A stretch of DNA of 32,565 bases, taken from NCBI GenBank assembly GCA_022616615.1, contig JAKEER010000217.1, positions 1 through 32,565 on the forward strand, given 5' to 3'. The stretch's first letter is position 1; each line of letters starts with the position of its first letter. Both the position numbers and the translations under genes were made by a program. The notes beneath the pieces are model-generated. The model ran no database searches. It saw only the letters and a list, made by a program, of their open reading frames with translations, and was not told the DNA's origin. Shown here piece after piece: positions 24,761-32,178 of the stretch. Origin of the DNA: Acidobacteriota bacterium. GTDB taxonomy: Bacteria; Acidobacteriota; Terriglobia; Versatilivoradales; Versatilivoraceae.

Positions 24761-24918
24761 TTAGACCGTTGTGCGCGTTACAGCGAGAATTTTGTTCTCG
24801 TTTCCGCGAGGTGTGAAAGCCCGAAGCGCGAGCGAGGGGCCAGTCGCGATTACCCTCGCTGGCCCTTCGGGCTTTCAAGGATCCTGCCCTGGGGAATATC
24901 AAGGGCGGCTGCCCTTGG
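24761..24918 (+). repeat. Modular palindromic element, family C, copy 1
   Basis: The left module starts TTAGACCGTTGTGCGCG and includes TTGTTCTCGTTTCCGCGAGG. The core is a long hairpin, GAAAGCCCGAAG paired with CTTCGGGCTTTC, with GCGAGGG/CCCTCGC stems. The right module is GGGGAATATCAAGGGC followed by CTGCCCTTGG. Copies are at 28815-28987 (different core) and 32457-32565 (inverted, cut by the window end). It lies between a plus-strand and a minus-strand gene; no coding is apparent from 24726 to 25051. Confidence 0.8.
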
Positions 24919-25051
24919 TTAGTTAGGTCTCCAAACTTCTTGGTTCTCGCGCCTTTGAACCTCTGAGTAAAGATACTGAAAGAAACTGATGATTGCGCTG
25001 ATTAAGAAGATTCCGAGCGCGCTCTCTGTGCTCTGTGTCTCTATGACCTAC

Positions 25052-26272
25052 TTAAGGCTTCTCCCCGCGAACCGCAATGAGCGAAATCTGCTCTTCGGTC
25101 TGTGTCTCGCGGTCATGATTCTGCTGAATTGTGGTTCGTGAGGGGAAATCCCCCTTGAAGAAGGTTCGGTAGAGTTGATTCATTGTGTCGTAGTCCTTCA
25201 TATCCTTGAGATACACCACAGCCGAAGCAACGTTGGAAAAGTTCATATCCGCCTCTTCCAAACCGTCCAGCAAATTTCGCATCGTCTGTCTCAGTTGCAG
25301 CTCGAAGTCTTGGGTCACGATGCCCTGACCTGGAATGAAGCCCGACTTGGCTGACAGATAGAGTGTCTCTCCATACAGGACGCCCGGACTGGCGGTGGAG
25401 CTCGGAGGCATATTGCGCGGCTTTACGGCTCTCCGCTTGGAAAGGTCTTGTCCTGCAATGCCGCTGAAGACGATGTGATCTCCTGCCGGTAAGGCGTTTA
25501 CGTGAATCGTTCCCCGGCCTGGGGTATTTCCAAACTCAAAGTAAGACTCATACACTTTGTTCATTGCGCCGTATTGCTTCACATCGTCGAGGTAGGGATT
25601 CACCCAGAGAAGGTTCTTAGGCGACATGCCCGCGGTGTCAAGAACGTTGCCAACATTTTCCAGAGCTGCTTTCACTCGTTCGGAAAACGAGAGCATCTGA
25701 GTGCCCCGGCTCGCACTCTGTGAGCCCTGGGCTGAAAGATAGAGAACCTCGCCGGCCTGGACTGCGGGCGGGTCCGTTTGGGTAGATTGTGTCCACCCGC
25801 GCGGCCAGATAGCCCGTTTGCTCTTGGCATCGGCCACCGCAATCCCGGTAATCTCAATGCTGTTCCCCCCTGGCAAACCAGCAACGCCCAGAAGGGTGCG
25901 ACTGGGCGGGTTGGCGCCAATCATCTGCCAATAGACCCTGTTCATTCGATCCAATGCGCCCAGGTCTGTTAGATAAACGTGCAGGGAAACCAGGTTCTCC
26001 AAATCCATCCCACCGCCTTGCAGAATGGCGCGGATGTTTTGCAGGCACTGGCGAACGCGCTCCTCGAAGCTCTCGGGCAACTTGCCAGTGGCAGTCTGGC
26101 TTCCTTGTCCCGAAATGTAGAGGGTATTTCCGGCCCGGATCGCCGAGCTATAGGGCCGGCCATGCGGCCTGAAGTCTTTAGGATTGACCACCTGGCGATC
26201 TGCTGCCCAAAAGCGGCCTTCAAGGCCGGCCAGAAGTATCGTTGCGACGACCAGTGTCCGATGCCAGTTCAC
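25052..26272 (-). CDS. Exported protein with three tandem RidA/YjgF-like domains
   Basis: The 406-residue protein starts at a GTG (26272) with an AAAGG site upstream; the longer frame to 26362 runs through repeat DNA and is rejected. A signal peptide (MNWHRTLVVATILLAG) ends near WAA at about residue 24. Three Rid-like units follow at about 28-148, 155-276 and 285-403. Each has an (L)YxS helix-strand core, a VYLxD-type strand and a basic residue equivalent to RidA Arg105 (Arg125, Arg253, Arg379). Only the first unit keeps the full PSRTLLGVAGLP...IEIT signature. The second has IVF in place of IEI, and the third has lost LP. RidA hydrolyses reactive enamine/imine intermediates in the cytoplasm. 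A secreted triple array must do something else or act on other substrates. Confidence 0.88.
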   Translation of the reverse strand: MNWHRTLVVATILLAGLEGRFWAADRQVVNPKDFRPHGRPYSSAIRAGNTLYISGQGSQTATGKLPESFEERVRQCLQNIRAILQGGGMDLENLVSLHVYLTDLGALDRMNRVYWQMIGANPPSRTLLGVAGLPGGNSIEITGIAVADAKSKRAIWPRGWTQSTQTDPPAVQAGEVLYLSAQGSQSASRGTQMLSFSERVKAALENVGNVLDTAGMSPKNLLWVNPYLDDVKQYGAMNKVYESYFEFGNTPGRGTIHVNALPAGDHIVFSGIAGQDLSKRRAVKPRNMPPSSTASPGVLYGETLYLSAKSGFIPGQGIVTQDFELQLRQTMRNLLDGLEEADMNFSNVASAVVYLKDMKDYDTMNQLYRTFFKGDFPSRTTIQQNHDRETQTEEQISLIAVRGEKP

Positions 26273-26285
26273 AAGTTGCCTTTCT

Positions 26286-26520
26286 CTGGGAGCGCGGACG
26301 TCTCGTCCGCCCGAACGTCTCATGCCGATACCCGCTGCCGGATGCGAGCGGGACGCCCGCACTTTGGATTTTGTACATTTGCGTCAGAGCTGGGAATGAT
26401 CAGTAGCCCGAGCGTCAGGGAGGGCGTCACCCCGCGGCCAAGAGGCCCTCCCTTAGGGTCGGGCTACTGATCCAGCAAGCCTCCGGCTTGCCGGTGCGGG
26501 CGGAACACCCGCGCTCCCAG
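26286..26520. repeat. Composite repeat: GC-rich inverted repeat enclosing family A copy 3
   Basis: The outer ends CTGGGAGCGCGGACG (26286-26300) and CACCCGCGCTCCCAG (26506-26520) are inverted repeats. Inside are CGTCCGC/GCGGGAC words and family A copy 3 (26364-26471), with tail GGATTTTGTACATTT and arms AGTAGCCCGAGCGTCAGGGA / TCCCTTAGGGTCGGGCTACT. It fills the gap between two minus-strand genes and could separate their transcripts. Confidence 0.75.
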
Positions 26521-26560
26521 GATTAGCAGGATTAGGTGGCGATGCCACAATGTAGAGACT

Positions 26561-27718
26561 CTATCCTCCCAGCGCTTGGTCAAAGTCTTCCAAAAGATCG
26601 TCGGTGGATTCGATGCCGATGGAAAGCCGAATCAGACTGTCGGCAATGCCCGCGTTTCGGCGCTCTATCGGCGAAAGTCCGGCGTGTGAAGTCAGCGCGG
26701 GCCGAGTGGCGAGGGTCTCCACGCCCCCGAGGCTAGGCGCGATGATCGGCAAGCGAACCGTCTTGAGGACTCTATCGGCAGCTTCCACACCGCCGCGAGG
26801 CTCGAAGCTCAAGACGCCCCCAAACCCCGCAAACAGCTGCCGTGCGCGGGCGTGACCCGGGTGGGATTCCAGCCCGGCGTAGTTCACACGCACCACCGCA
26901 GAATGTCTTGCTAGGAAGCGGGCGATTTTCAAAGCGCTTTCGTTCTGATGTCTCACACGGAGCGCCAGGGTCTTCAGGCCGCGATGCAACAAATAAGCTG
27001 CGTGCGGATCCAGAGTGCCTCCCAGATGGTTCAACCGATGGGTAATCCTTTGAATCAAGGCTGCCTGCCCCAACACAGCCCCACAAACGATGTCGGAATG
27101 ACCATTGAGGTACTTGGTGCCGCTGTGAATGGACAGATCGAAGCCGAGCTCCAACGGGCAGAAATTCACTGGACTGGCAAACGTATTGTCGATGAGCGAA
27201 ATCAATCCGTGCGCTTTGGCCAATTCCACCACGGCTTCGAGATCGGCCACCTGCAAGAGCGGATTCGTCATCGTTTCAACGTAAATCGCCTTGGTATTCG
27301 GCTTCAGCAACGGCTTCCAGGTTTCCGGCCGCTCCGCGTCGATGAAATCATAGGAGAGCCCAAATGACGGGAAGTCGCGAGTCACCAAGTCGTAGGTTCC
27401 ACCGTAAAGACAATTCTGAGCCAGCAAGTGATCGCCCGCCTTCAGCACGGTGAGAAGACTCGTCGAGATGGCCGCCATGCCGCTGGCGGTGACCAAAGCC
27501 GCCTCAGCGTTCTCCAGTGCAGCCAGCTTCTGGTGAAGCGCAACATGGTTGGGCGTGTTATTGAGGCGAATGTATTTCAGGTCGTGATAACTGGTTTCGC
27601 CCGCGTACTGAAACATTGCCGACTGAAAGATGGGCATCGCAACGGCGCCCTGAATGCGAGGCTCAGGCTCTCCGGCGTGGATCAGTTTCGTTTCAAGGCT
27701 CTTGAACGGCGATTTCAC
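26561..27718 (-). CDS. Cys/Met metabolism PLP-dependent enzyme (cystathionine gamma-synthase/lyase type)
   Basis: The 385-residue protein starts at GTG 27718, with AGGAGG five bases upstream. It has the full fold-type I signature: SGMAAIS at 79-85, LYGGTYDL (phosphate-binding Tyr region) at 104-111, ETMTNPLLQVADL at 148-160, LIDNTFASP at 175-183, and the PLP-binding Lys202 in SIHSGTKYLNGHSD. ATRPALTSHAGLSP and a C-terminal RLSIGIES complete the family pattern. Members catalyse gamma-synthase, beta/gamma-lyase or sulfhydrylase reactions with homoserine esters, cystathionine or methionine; sequence alone does not distinguish them here. It overlaps the preceding hypothetical gene by 26 bp in a three-gene operon headed by an Lrp regulator, which suggests amino-acid-responsive control and perhaps a catabolic lyase. 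Confidence 0.92.
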   Translation of the reverse strand: MKSPFKSLETKLIHAGEPEPRIQGAVAMPIFQSAMFQYAGETSYHDLKYIRLNNTPNHVALHQKLAALENAEAALVTASGMAAISTSLLTVLKAGDHLLAQNCLYGGTYDLVTRDFPSFGLSYDFIDAERPETWKPLLKPNTKAIYVETMTNPLLQVADLEAVVELAKAHGLISLIDNTFASPVNFCPLELGFDLSIHSGTKYLNGHSDIVCGAVLGQAALIQRITHRLNHLGGTLDPHAAYLLHRGLKTLALRVRHQNESALKIARFLARHSAVVRVNYAGLESHPGHARARQLFAGFGGVLSFEPRGGVEAADRVLKTVRLPIIAPSLGGVETLATRPALTSHAGLSPIERRNAGIADSLIRLSIGIESTDDLLEDFDQALGG

Positions 27719-28211
27719 GGCATCCTCCTGCTTCTGGCAGTCTTCCGTAGACTTCTGCTGGCGGCAAAGGCTTCAAATCCGGCGGCACCCAGCTCGCACA
27801 AGCCTGGTCTGAAAACAAAACTTCCCGGCTGTAGTATTCGAAGAGCAAGTCCTTATGTGCCCAGCTATCGGCAGGTCCGTCCGCGAGGCTTGCAATGTCG
27901 CTCTCACCCGACGCGCTCAAGTGCCGGCGCAAGATCTCAATCCAAAACAGCGTGATCGTTTCATGATAACCCGTGGATGGCCTGGCTGGATCGTTCTTGG
28001 CCCGGTTGTAGCGCTGAATTCCGGTACGTATGCGTTCGACAGCATCGGCTTCTGAATAGCGGTGCAGATAACACAGTGCCATCGTCAGTTGAGCGTGATG
28101 CGTCCATTCTTCGATGGGAATGCGGCAGACCTCAAAATCTGCAATGCGCGTTTCAATTTCCGCAGCAGAGGTATATCTTACCGTTCGTCGAGTCAATATC
28201 GCTGAACTCAT
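27693..28211 (-). CDS. Conserved hypothetical protein of the Lrp-PLP enzyme operon
   Basis: The 172-residue soluble protein starts at ATG 28211, sharing ATGA with the stop of the Lrp gene (translational coupling); a longer frame to 28415 only overlaps the regulator. It is helical, with the motif FEVCRIPIEEWTHHAQLTMA followed by a Leu/Tyr-rich helix, then GYHETITLFWIEIL and a C-terminal FEYYSREVLFSD. I recall similar WTHxxHL proteins as conserved hypotheticals across soil bacteria, but I know no function. Histidines in WTHH and GYHET could bind metal; this is speculative. Its 3' end overlaps the PLP-enzyme gene by 26 bp. Confidence 0.8.
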   Translation of the reverse strand: MSSAILTRRTVRYTSAAEIETRIADFEVCRIPIEEWTHHAQLTMALCYLHRYSEADAVERIRTGIQRYNRAKNDPARPSTGYHETITLFWIEILRRHLSASGESDIASLADGPADSWAHKDLLFEYYSREVLFSDQACASWVPPDLKPLPPAEVYGRLPEAGGCREIAVQEP

Positions 28212-28702
28212 CGGCGTTTTCTCTTTCTCGTCTCCGGATGGCCCTCGAGATAGAGAGCGGGAGTTTCCTTGGCAGTGGAAAGGGCGATGAGCGTGTGGGT
28301 CTGCACGATCCCGTTCAACGTCTTGATCTTGTTTTTGATGAGCGCCTCGAGTTCGGCAGTGCCGCGAACGCGCACCTTTAGAAGATACGAGAACTCGCCG
28401 GTGATGTGGTGGCACTCCTGTACTTCAGACAGGGTGGCGATCTGCTTCAGAAACGCCGCTTCATCTGCCGGCCTGTTGATGGAAATCTGAACAAACGCAC
28501 ATATACCCAACCCTAGTGCTTGAGGATCTAGGCGCGCAACGTAACCGCGGACTATTCCGGCCGTCTGCAGTTTCTTGAGGCGTTCGTTCACGGCTGAGAC
28601 CGATAGCCCGACGCGCTGACCCAGATCGGCATAGGCCATCTTGCCGTTCTCCTGCACGAGTTGGAGCAGTTGCCAGTCGGCATCGTCCATGAAGAAGTCC
28701 AT
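28208..28702 (-). CDS. Lrp/AsnC family transcriptional regulator
   Basis: The 164-residue protein starts at ATG 28702, preceded by GGGAGGG; the upstream TTG at 28726 is rejected because it lies in the likely -10 box. Residues 5-60 form the AsnC-type helix-turn-helix (DADWQLLQLVQENGKMAYAD, then VGLSVSAVNERLKKLQTAGI and RGYVARLD). Residues 70-150 form the RAM/ligand-binding domain (GICAFVQISI, GEFSYLLKVRV). Such proteins are dimeric or octameric DNA-binding regulators that sense amino acids. It heads a three-gene overlapping operon with a hypothetical and a Cys/Met PLP enzyme, so it probably regulates that operon, itself included, in response to a sulfur-containing or other amino acid. Confidence 0.93.
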   Translation of the reverse strand: MDFFMDDADWQLLQLVQENGKMAYADLGQRVGLSVSAVNERLKKLQTAGIVRGYVARLDPQALGLGICAFVQISINRPADEAAFLKQIATLSEVQECHHITGEFSYLLKVRVRGTAELEALIKNKIKTLNGIVQTHTLIALSTAKETPALYLEGHPETRKRKRR

Positions 28703-28725
28703 TGGCCCTCCCGTGGCGCTCGGCA

Positions 28726-28759
28726 AAATTACTTTATTCAGAATTACATTTCAAGAAAT
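28726..28759 (-). promoter_or_regulatory. Candidate promoter and operator of the Lrp operon
   Basis: On the minus strand TTGAAA (28754-28749) and TAATTT (28731-28726) are 17 bp apart, in an AT-rich island within otherwise GC-rich DNA. Transcription would start about 17 nt before the gene's ATG. The -35 box overlaps the dyad ATTTC-AA-GAAAT (28748-28759), a plausible site for autoregulation by the Lrp protein. Confidence 0.5.
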
Positions 28760-28814
28760 CATTTTGTCTTGTGACCTTATTTCAGCATGATTTGCCGATG
28801 TGAGAGTTCGAGTC

Positions 28815-28987
28815 TTTAGACCGCTGTACACGGTGTCCCGAGAGTTTGGTTCTCGCTTGGGTAGTCACGCTGAGTGCTTTTCTCAGCGCGGGCTCTTCGG
28901 GGATGGCAACGAACTGCCCATGATTGCCACAGAAAGCGCGGCAATCGTGGCTACCGAAGCTGGGATATCAAGCCCGGCAGCCCTTGG
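28815..28987 (+). repeat. Modular palindromic element, family C, copy 2 (core replaced)
   Basis: The outer modules resemble copy 1: TTAGACCGCTGTACACGGTG with TTTGGTTCTCGCTT on the left and GGGATATCAAGCCC with GCAGCCCTTGG on the right. The hairpin core differs: CGCTGAG/CTCAGCG and GATTGCC/GGCAATC stems replace the GAAAGCCCGAAG hairpin. It lies in the 611-bp non-coding gap between the Lrp promoter and the acyltransferase fusion. Confidence 0.6.
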
Positions 28988-29089
28988 CTGGCGAGGATTT
29001 TTGATTGGTTGGGCCGGGGCGCTCCAGATTCGATCTATTGAACATCGCGAATTATACTGACAACTCCCGTGTTTGCCTGGATTCGGCTG

Positions 29090-29257
29090 CCCTCGCCCCA
29101 ACGCGGGAGAGGGGCTGGGGGAGAGGGGGAATCCGATAGAGTGGATCAGCACGCGGAACTCAGCGCTGGGGTTTGGAGCCCCGCAGGATCAATCAGCCGT
29201 GTGCTCGCCCCCTCACCCCTGGCCCTCTCCCGCGTTGGGGGCGCGTTGGGCGAGGGG
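29090..29257. repeat. Long GC-rich inverted repeat
   Basis: The left arm contains CTCGCCCCAACGCGGGAGAG followed by GGGCTGGGGGAGAGGGGG. The right arm, CCCCTCACCCCTGGCCCTCT then CCCGCGTTGGGG and GGGCGAGGGG, is its inverted counterpart. About 75 bp separate the arms. Repeats of this CCCTCACCC...CTCTCCC type are common between genes of environmental bacteria. It has no coding function. Confidence 0.7.
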
Positions 29258-29282
29258 AACCGAGGTCGATTAAGGTTCTCGA

Positions 29283-29308
29283 TAGACAACGAATTTCGTC
29301 ACTATAAT
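29283..29308 (+). promoter_or_regulatory. Candidate promoter of the acyltransferase fusion gene
   Basis: A consensus TATAAT (29303-29308) lies 29 bp before the ATG at 29338. The best -35 match is TAGACA (29283-29288), but the 14-bp spacing is short. The -10 assignment is supported by its perfect match and position; the -35 is weak. No strong ribosome-binding site follows. Confidence 0.4.
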
Positions 29309-29337
29309 TCTGCGATCCTCAGTAGTTCTATCGATGT

Positions 29338-32178
29338 ATGCAAGACAGCCGAAATACCCTGCTCCGCTACTTCCAGCGACATTTCTCCCACAACGGCGAA
29401 ACTGCGTATGTGGACCGGTGCGGGTTGCGCACAGTGCGCTGGTCCTATCAGCAAATCGGAGAGCTCGCGGCCCGCTGGGCTGCCGAATTGGCTGCTCGGA
29501 AAATTATGAAAGGCGACCGCGTGCTGCTCTGGGCGGAGAATTCTGCCCACTGGGTTGCCGCCTTCTATGGTTGTCTGTTGCGGGGCGCTGTGGTCGTTCC
29601 GCTGGATGCCCGTTCAGAGCCGGGTTTTGCTGCGCGAGTGCAACAGCAGGTAGAAGCCAAAATTCTCCTGGCCGGCACCATTCTCGATAGCCAGGGCTTG
29701 TTCGGCGACCTACCTGCTTTGTCGATTGATACTGCTCCGCCGGCTTCATGGACAGCCGACGCTGTGCCTGCTGAAAATCTTCGGCCGGATGATCTCGTCG
29801 AGATTATCTTCACATCTGGAACCACGGCCGAGCCGCGCGGTGTCTGTCTGACGCATCGCAACCTTCTCGCAAATCTGGTCCCACTGGAAAAGGAGATTCA
29901 GAAATATCTTCGATGGGAACGCTTGTTTCACCCGGTCCGGTTTATGAATCTGGTTCCGTTGAGCCACGTCTTCGGGCAATTCATGGGCGTCTTTGTGCCT
30001 CAACTTTTGAGGGGCGAAGTTCACTTCCAGAATTCGTTAAACCCTGGCGAAGTGATCGAAACTGTGAAGGGGCGGCGGATTTCGGTAGTCGTTACTGTGC
30101 CGAGGTTCCTGGACAGCCTGAAAGAAAAGCTGGAGCGGGAGGTGGGCCCAGAGGTGGCAACCAAGGGTGCAGAAGAGGATGCAACTGAAAGTGGCGTACA
30201 GAATGGTGGAACGCGCGCTCCCGAGCGCGTTTCGTCTCCGGAAGAAAGCAAGCGTGCGCAGGAGCGCCCGCTCTACCCCGAGCGCGTCCAGGTAGCCCAT
30301 GCTGGACGCCACTTTCAATTGCACCCTCCAGAAGAGGAATCCTTCCTTCGTCGAGTGTGGCGTTGGCGCCACGTGCATCGCAAGTTTGGATGGAAGTTCT
30401 GGGCCTTTGTCTCCGGGGGGGCGACCTTGCCAGCCAGCACCGAAGCCTTCTGGAACGGCCTGGGATTCGCCTTAGTTCAAGGTTACGGTATGACTGAGAC
30501 GGCAGCGCTGGTCAGCGTCGCGCACCCTTTCAAGCCAAAGAAGCGTTCCATCGGCAGAGCCCTGCCTGGAACAGAAGTAAGGGTAGCTGCCGACGGAGAG
30601 ATCCTCGTTCGTGGTGACAACATCTCTCCGGGCTTTTGGAGCGGGGGCGTGAAGCCGTTGACCGACGCGGAAGGCTGGCTGCACACAGGTGACCTGGCGC
30701 AACCAGACGAAGGAGACCATCTCTATTTTCAGGGACGCAAGAAGGACCTGATCGTTACAGCGGCCGGCGTCAATATCCATCCAGAAGACCTCGAAACAGC
30801 ATTGAACCGCCAGCCGGAGGTCCGTGCCAGCGCCGTGGTCGGGGTAGACGGACGGCAGGGGCCTGAGCCGGTGGCCATCCTTTTGCTGAAGCACCCGTCG
30901 GGCAACGCATCAGAGCCGGTGGAAAAGGCCAATCGGGAGCTCGCACAGCACCAGCAAATCCGGCGATGGCTGATCTGGCCTGAACCTGACTTTCCGCGGA
31001 CGCCGACGCAGAAGGTGCGCAAGCCAGCGCTGACTGCCTGGGCCCGCTCGCAGGTGTCGGGTGTTGAAGCCGCTGGCTCCAGCCAGGATGGAAAAGAAGG
31101 CGCTGCTGCTCTAGCCGTTCTGATAGGAAAGGTTACGGGTGAAGTCCCGGCTCGAACGGACCGCTCCTTGCGGCTGGATGCCGATCTGAAGCTTGATTCG
31201 CTCGGCCGTGTGGAACTACTAAGTTTGTTGGAGGACTATTATCAGATTGAACTCGACGAAGCCGAGATAACTTCTGCGCTAACCCTAGGCGATCTGGAAG
31301 ACCGGCTGCATGTCCGATGGAGTGAGGACGTACGGAGGGACATCGTTGATGAGCCCGCTTCCGGCAGGCTAGAAAACTCGAAGCGCGAGCCTTCCGAGGA
31401 AGCAATCCCACTCGATGCTGGCGACCCGGTACACGTCTCTGAGCAGTCGCCATATCCTTACCCGCGCTGGCCGCTCAACAGCGTGGTGAGATGGATTCGT
31501 GTGATGCTTTTCGAGAGTCTGATTCTGCCTCTGGCGCGCATGCTCAGCCGCATTGAGGTGTCGGGCATCGAGCGCCTGGAAGCACTAAACGAACCGGCAC
31601 TTTTCGTCTCCAACCACGTGACCTATGCTGACCCGGGTGTCATCCTGGCGGCATTACCAAGAAAGCACAGGATTCGCGTGGCCATTGCGATGGATGGGGA
31701 ACGCCTCCGCGGTTGGCGGCATCCTGTAGCTGATACAGGCTTCGCTCGTCAGGCGGGATTGAAGAGCTTCTACTATCTGGCGGTTTTGGCCCTCAATGTT
31801 TTTCCTCTTCCCCAAAGAAGCGGCTTCCGAAGGAGCTTTGCCTTTGCCGGGCAAGTTATGGACCGAGGCTATCATCTGCTGGTTTTTCCGGAAGGACGCT
31901 TGACCGCAGACGGCGCTGTGCAACCGTTTCGAAAAGGCATTGGTTTGCTGGCCGCAGGGCTGCGTGCTCCAGTCGTCCCGGTGAAGTTAGACGGTCTGTT
32001 CGAACTTCGGCAGCGACGCAGGCGAACCCTGTGGGCTTTCGTCCTCCGTCCCGGAAGGGTGTCCGTCACGATTGGAAACCCGTTGCGATTCGGCGTCAAT
32101 GAAGATCCTGAGGTTGTGACACGGAAACTCGAAGCGGCAATTGGCAGCCTAGGAAGAATCACCAACGTTATTGACTAG
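29338..32178 (+). CDS. Acyl-activating enzyme / acyl carrier protein / PlsC acyltransferase fusion
   Basis: The 946-residue protein has three parts. The adenylation domain (about 1-570) carries FTSGTTAEPRG (158-168), VQGYGMTETAA, GWLHTGD and GRKKDLIVTAAGVNIHPED. An acyl carrier domain (about 590-660) has LDSLGRVELLSLLEDYYQIE with Ser621 for phosphopantetheine. The 1-acylglycerol-3-phosphate acyltransferase domain (about 720-946) has NHVTYAD (His760, Asp765) and FPEGR (850-854). The protein probably activates fatty acids with ATP, holds them on its own ACP and transfers them to a lysophospholipid, like a self-contained Aas. Residues about 279-331 are an extra 53-residue linker encoded by an inserted palindromic element. 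ATG 29338 is chosen because ATG 29334 is out of frame; the ribosome-binding site is poor. Confidence 0.9.
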   Translation: MQDSRNTLLRYFQRHFSHNGETAYVDRCGLRTVRWSYQQIGELAARWAAELAARKIMKGDRVLLWAENSAHWVAAFYGCLLRGAVVVPLDARSEPGFAARVQQQVEAKILLAGTILDSQGLFGDLPALSIDTAPPASWTADAVPAENLRPDDLVEIIFTSGTTAEPRGVCLTHRNLLANLVPLEKEIQKYLRWERLFHPVRFMNLVPLSHVFGQFMGVFVPQLLRGEVHFQNSLNPGEVIETVKGRRISVVVTVPRFLDSLKEKLEREVGPEVATKGAEEDATESGVQNGGTRAPERVSSPEESKRAQERPLYPERVQVAHAGRHFQLHPPEEESFLRRVWRWRHVHRKFGWKFWAFVSGGATLPASTEAFWNGLGFALVQGYGMTETAALVSVAHPFKPKKRSIGRALPGTEVRVAADGEILVRGDNISPGFWSGGVKPLTDAEGWLHTGDLAQPDEGDHLYFQGRKKDLIVTAAGVNIHPEDLETALNRQPEVRASAVVGVDGRQGPEPVAILLLKHPSGNASEPVEKANRELAQHQQIRRWLIWPEPDFPRTPTQKVRKPALTAWARSQVSGVEAAGSSQDGKEGAAALAVLIGKVTGEVPARTDRSLRLDADLKLDSLGRVELLSLLEDYYQIELDEAEITSALTLGDLEDRLHVRWSEDVRRDIVDEPASGRLENSKREPSEEAIPLDAGDPVHVSEQSPYPYPRWPLNSVVRWIRVMLFESLILPLARMLSRIEVSGIERLEALNEPALFVSNHVTYADPGVILAALPRKHRIRVAIAMDGERLRGWRHPVADTGFARQAGLKSFYYLAVLALNVFPLPQRSGFRRSFAFAGQVMDRGYHLLVFPEGRLTADGAVQPFRKGIGLLAAGLRAPVVPVKLDGLFELRQRRRRTLWAFVLRPGRVSVTIGNPLRFGVNEDPEVVTRKLEAAIGSLGRITNVID
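30180..30329 (+). mobile_element. MITE-like palindromic element inserted in frame in the acyltransferase fusion gene
   Basis: The terminal inverted repeats are TGCAACTGAAAGTGGCGTAC (from 30180) and GTCCAGC-type ends read inward as GACGCCACTTTCAATTGCA (30306-30323 region). The direct repeat CAGAAGAGGA occurs at 30170-30179 and 30329-30338, a 9-10 bp target duplication. Element plus one duplication is 159 bp, exactly 53 codons, with no stop in the host frame. Removing it joins GAEE to ESFLRRVWRWRHVHRKFGWKF, the normal family sequence. The interior has further GC-rich palindromes (CGCGCTCCCGAGCGCG). Confidence 0.85.

Noticed and set aside
26273-26362. N-terminal extension of the triple-Rid frame upstream of GTG 26272
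   Set aside because: It runs through GC-rich dispersed repeat DNA (GCGCGGACG/CGTCCGC words), while the signal peptide and ribosome-binding site fit the internal GTG.
28212-28415. N-terminal extension of the operon hypothetical protein
   Set aside because: It lies wholly inside the Lrp coding sequence in another frame and is low-complexity; ATG 28211 overlaps the Lrp stop as ATGA, typical of coupling.
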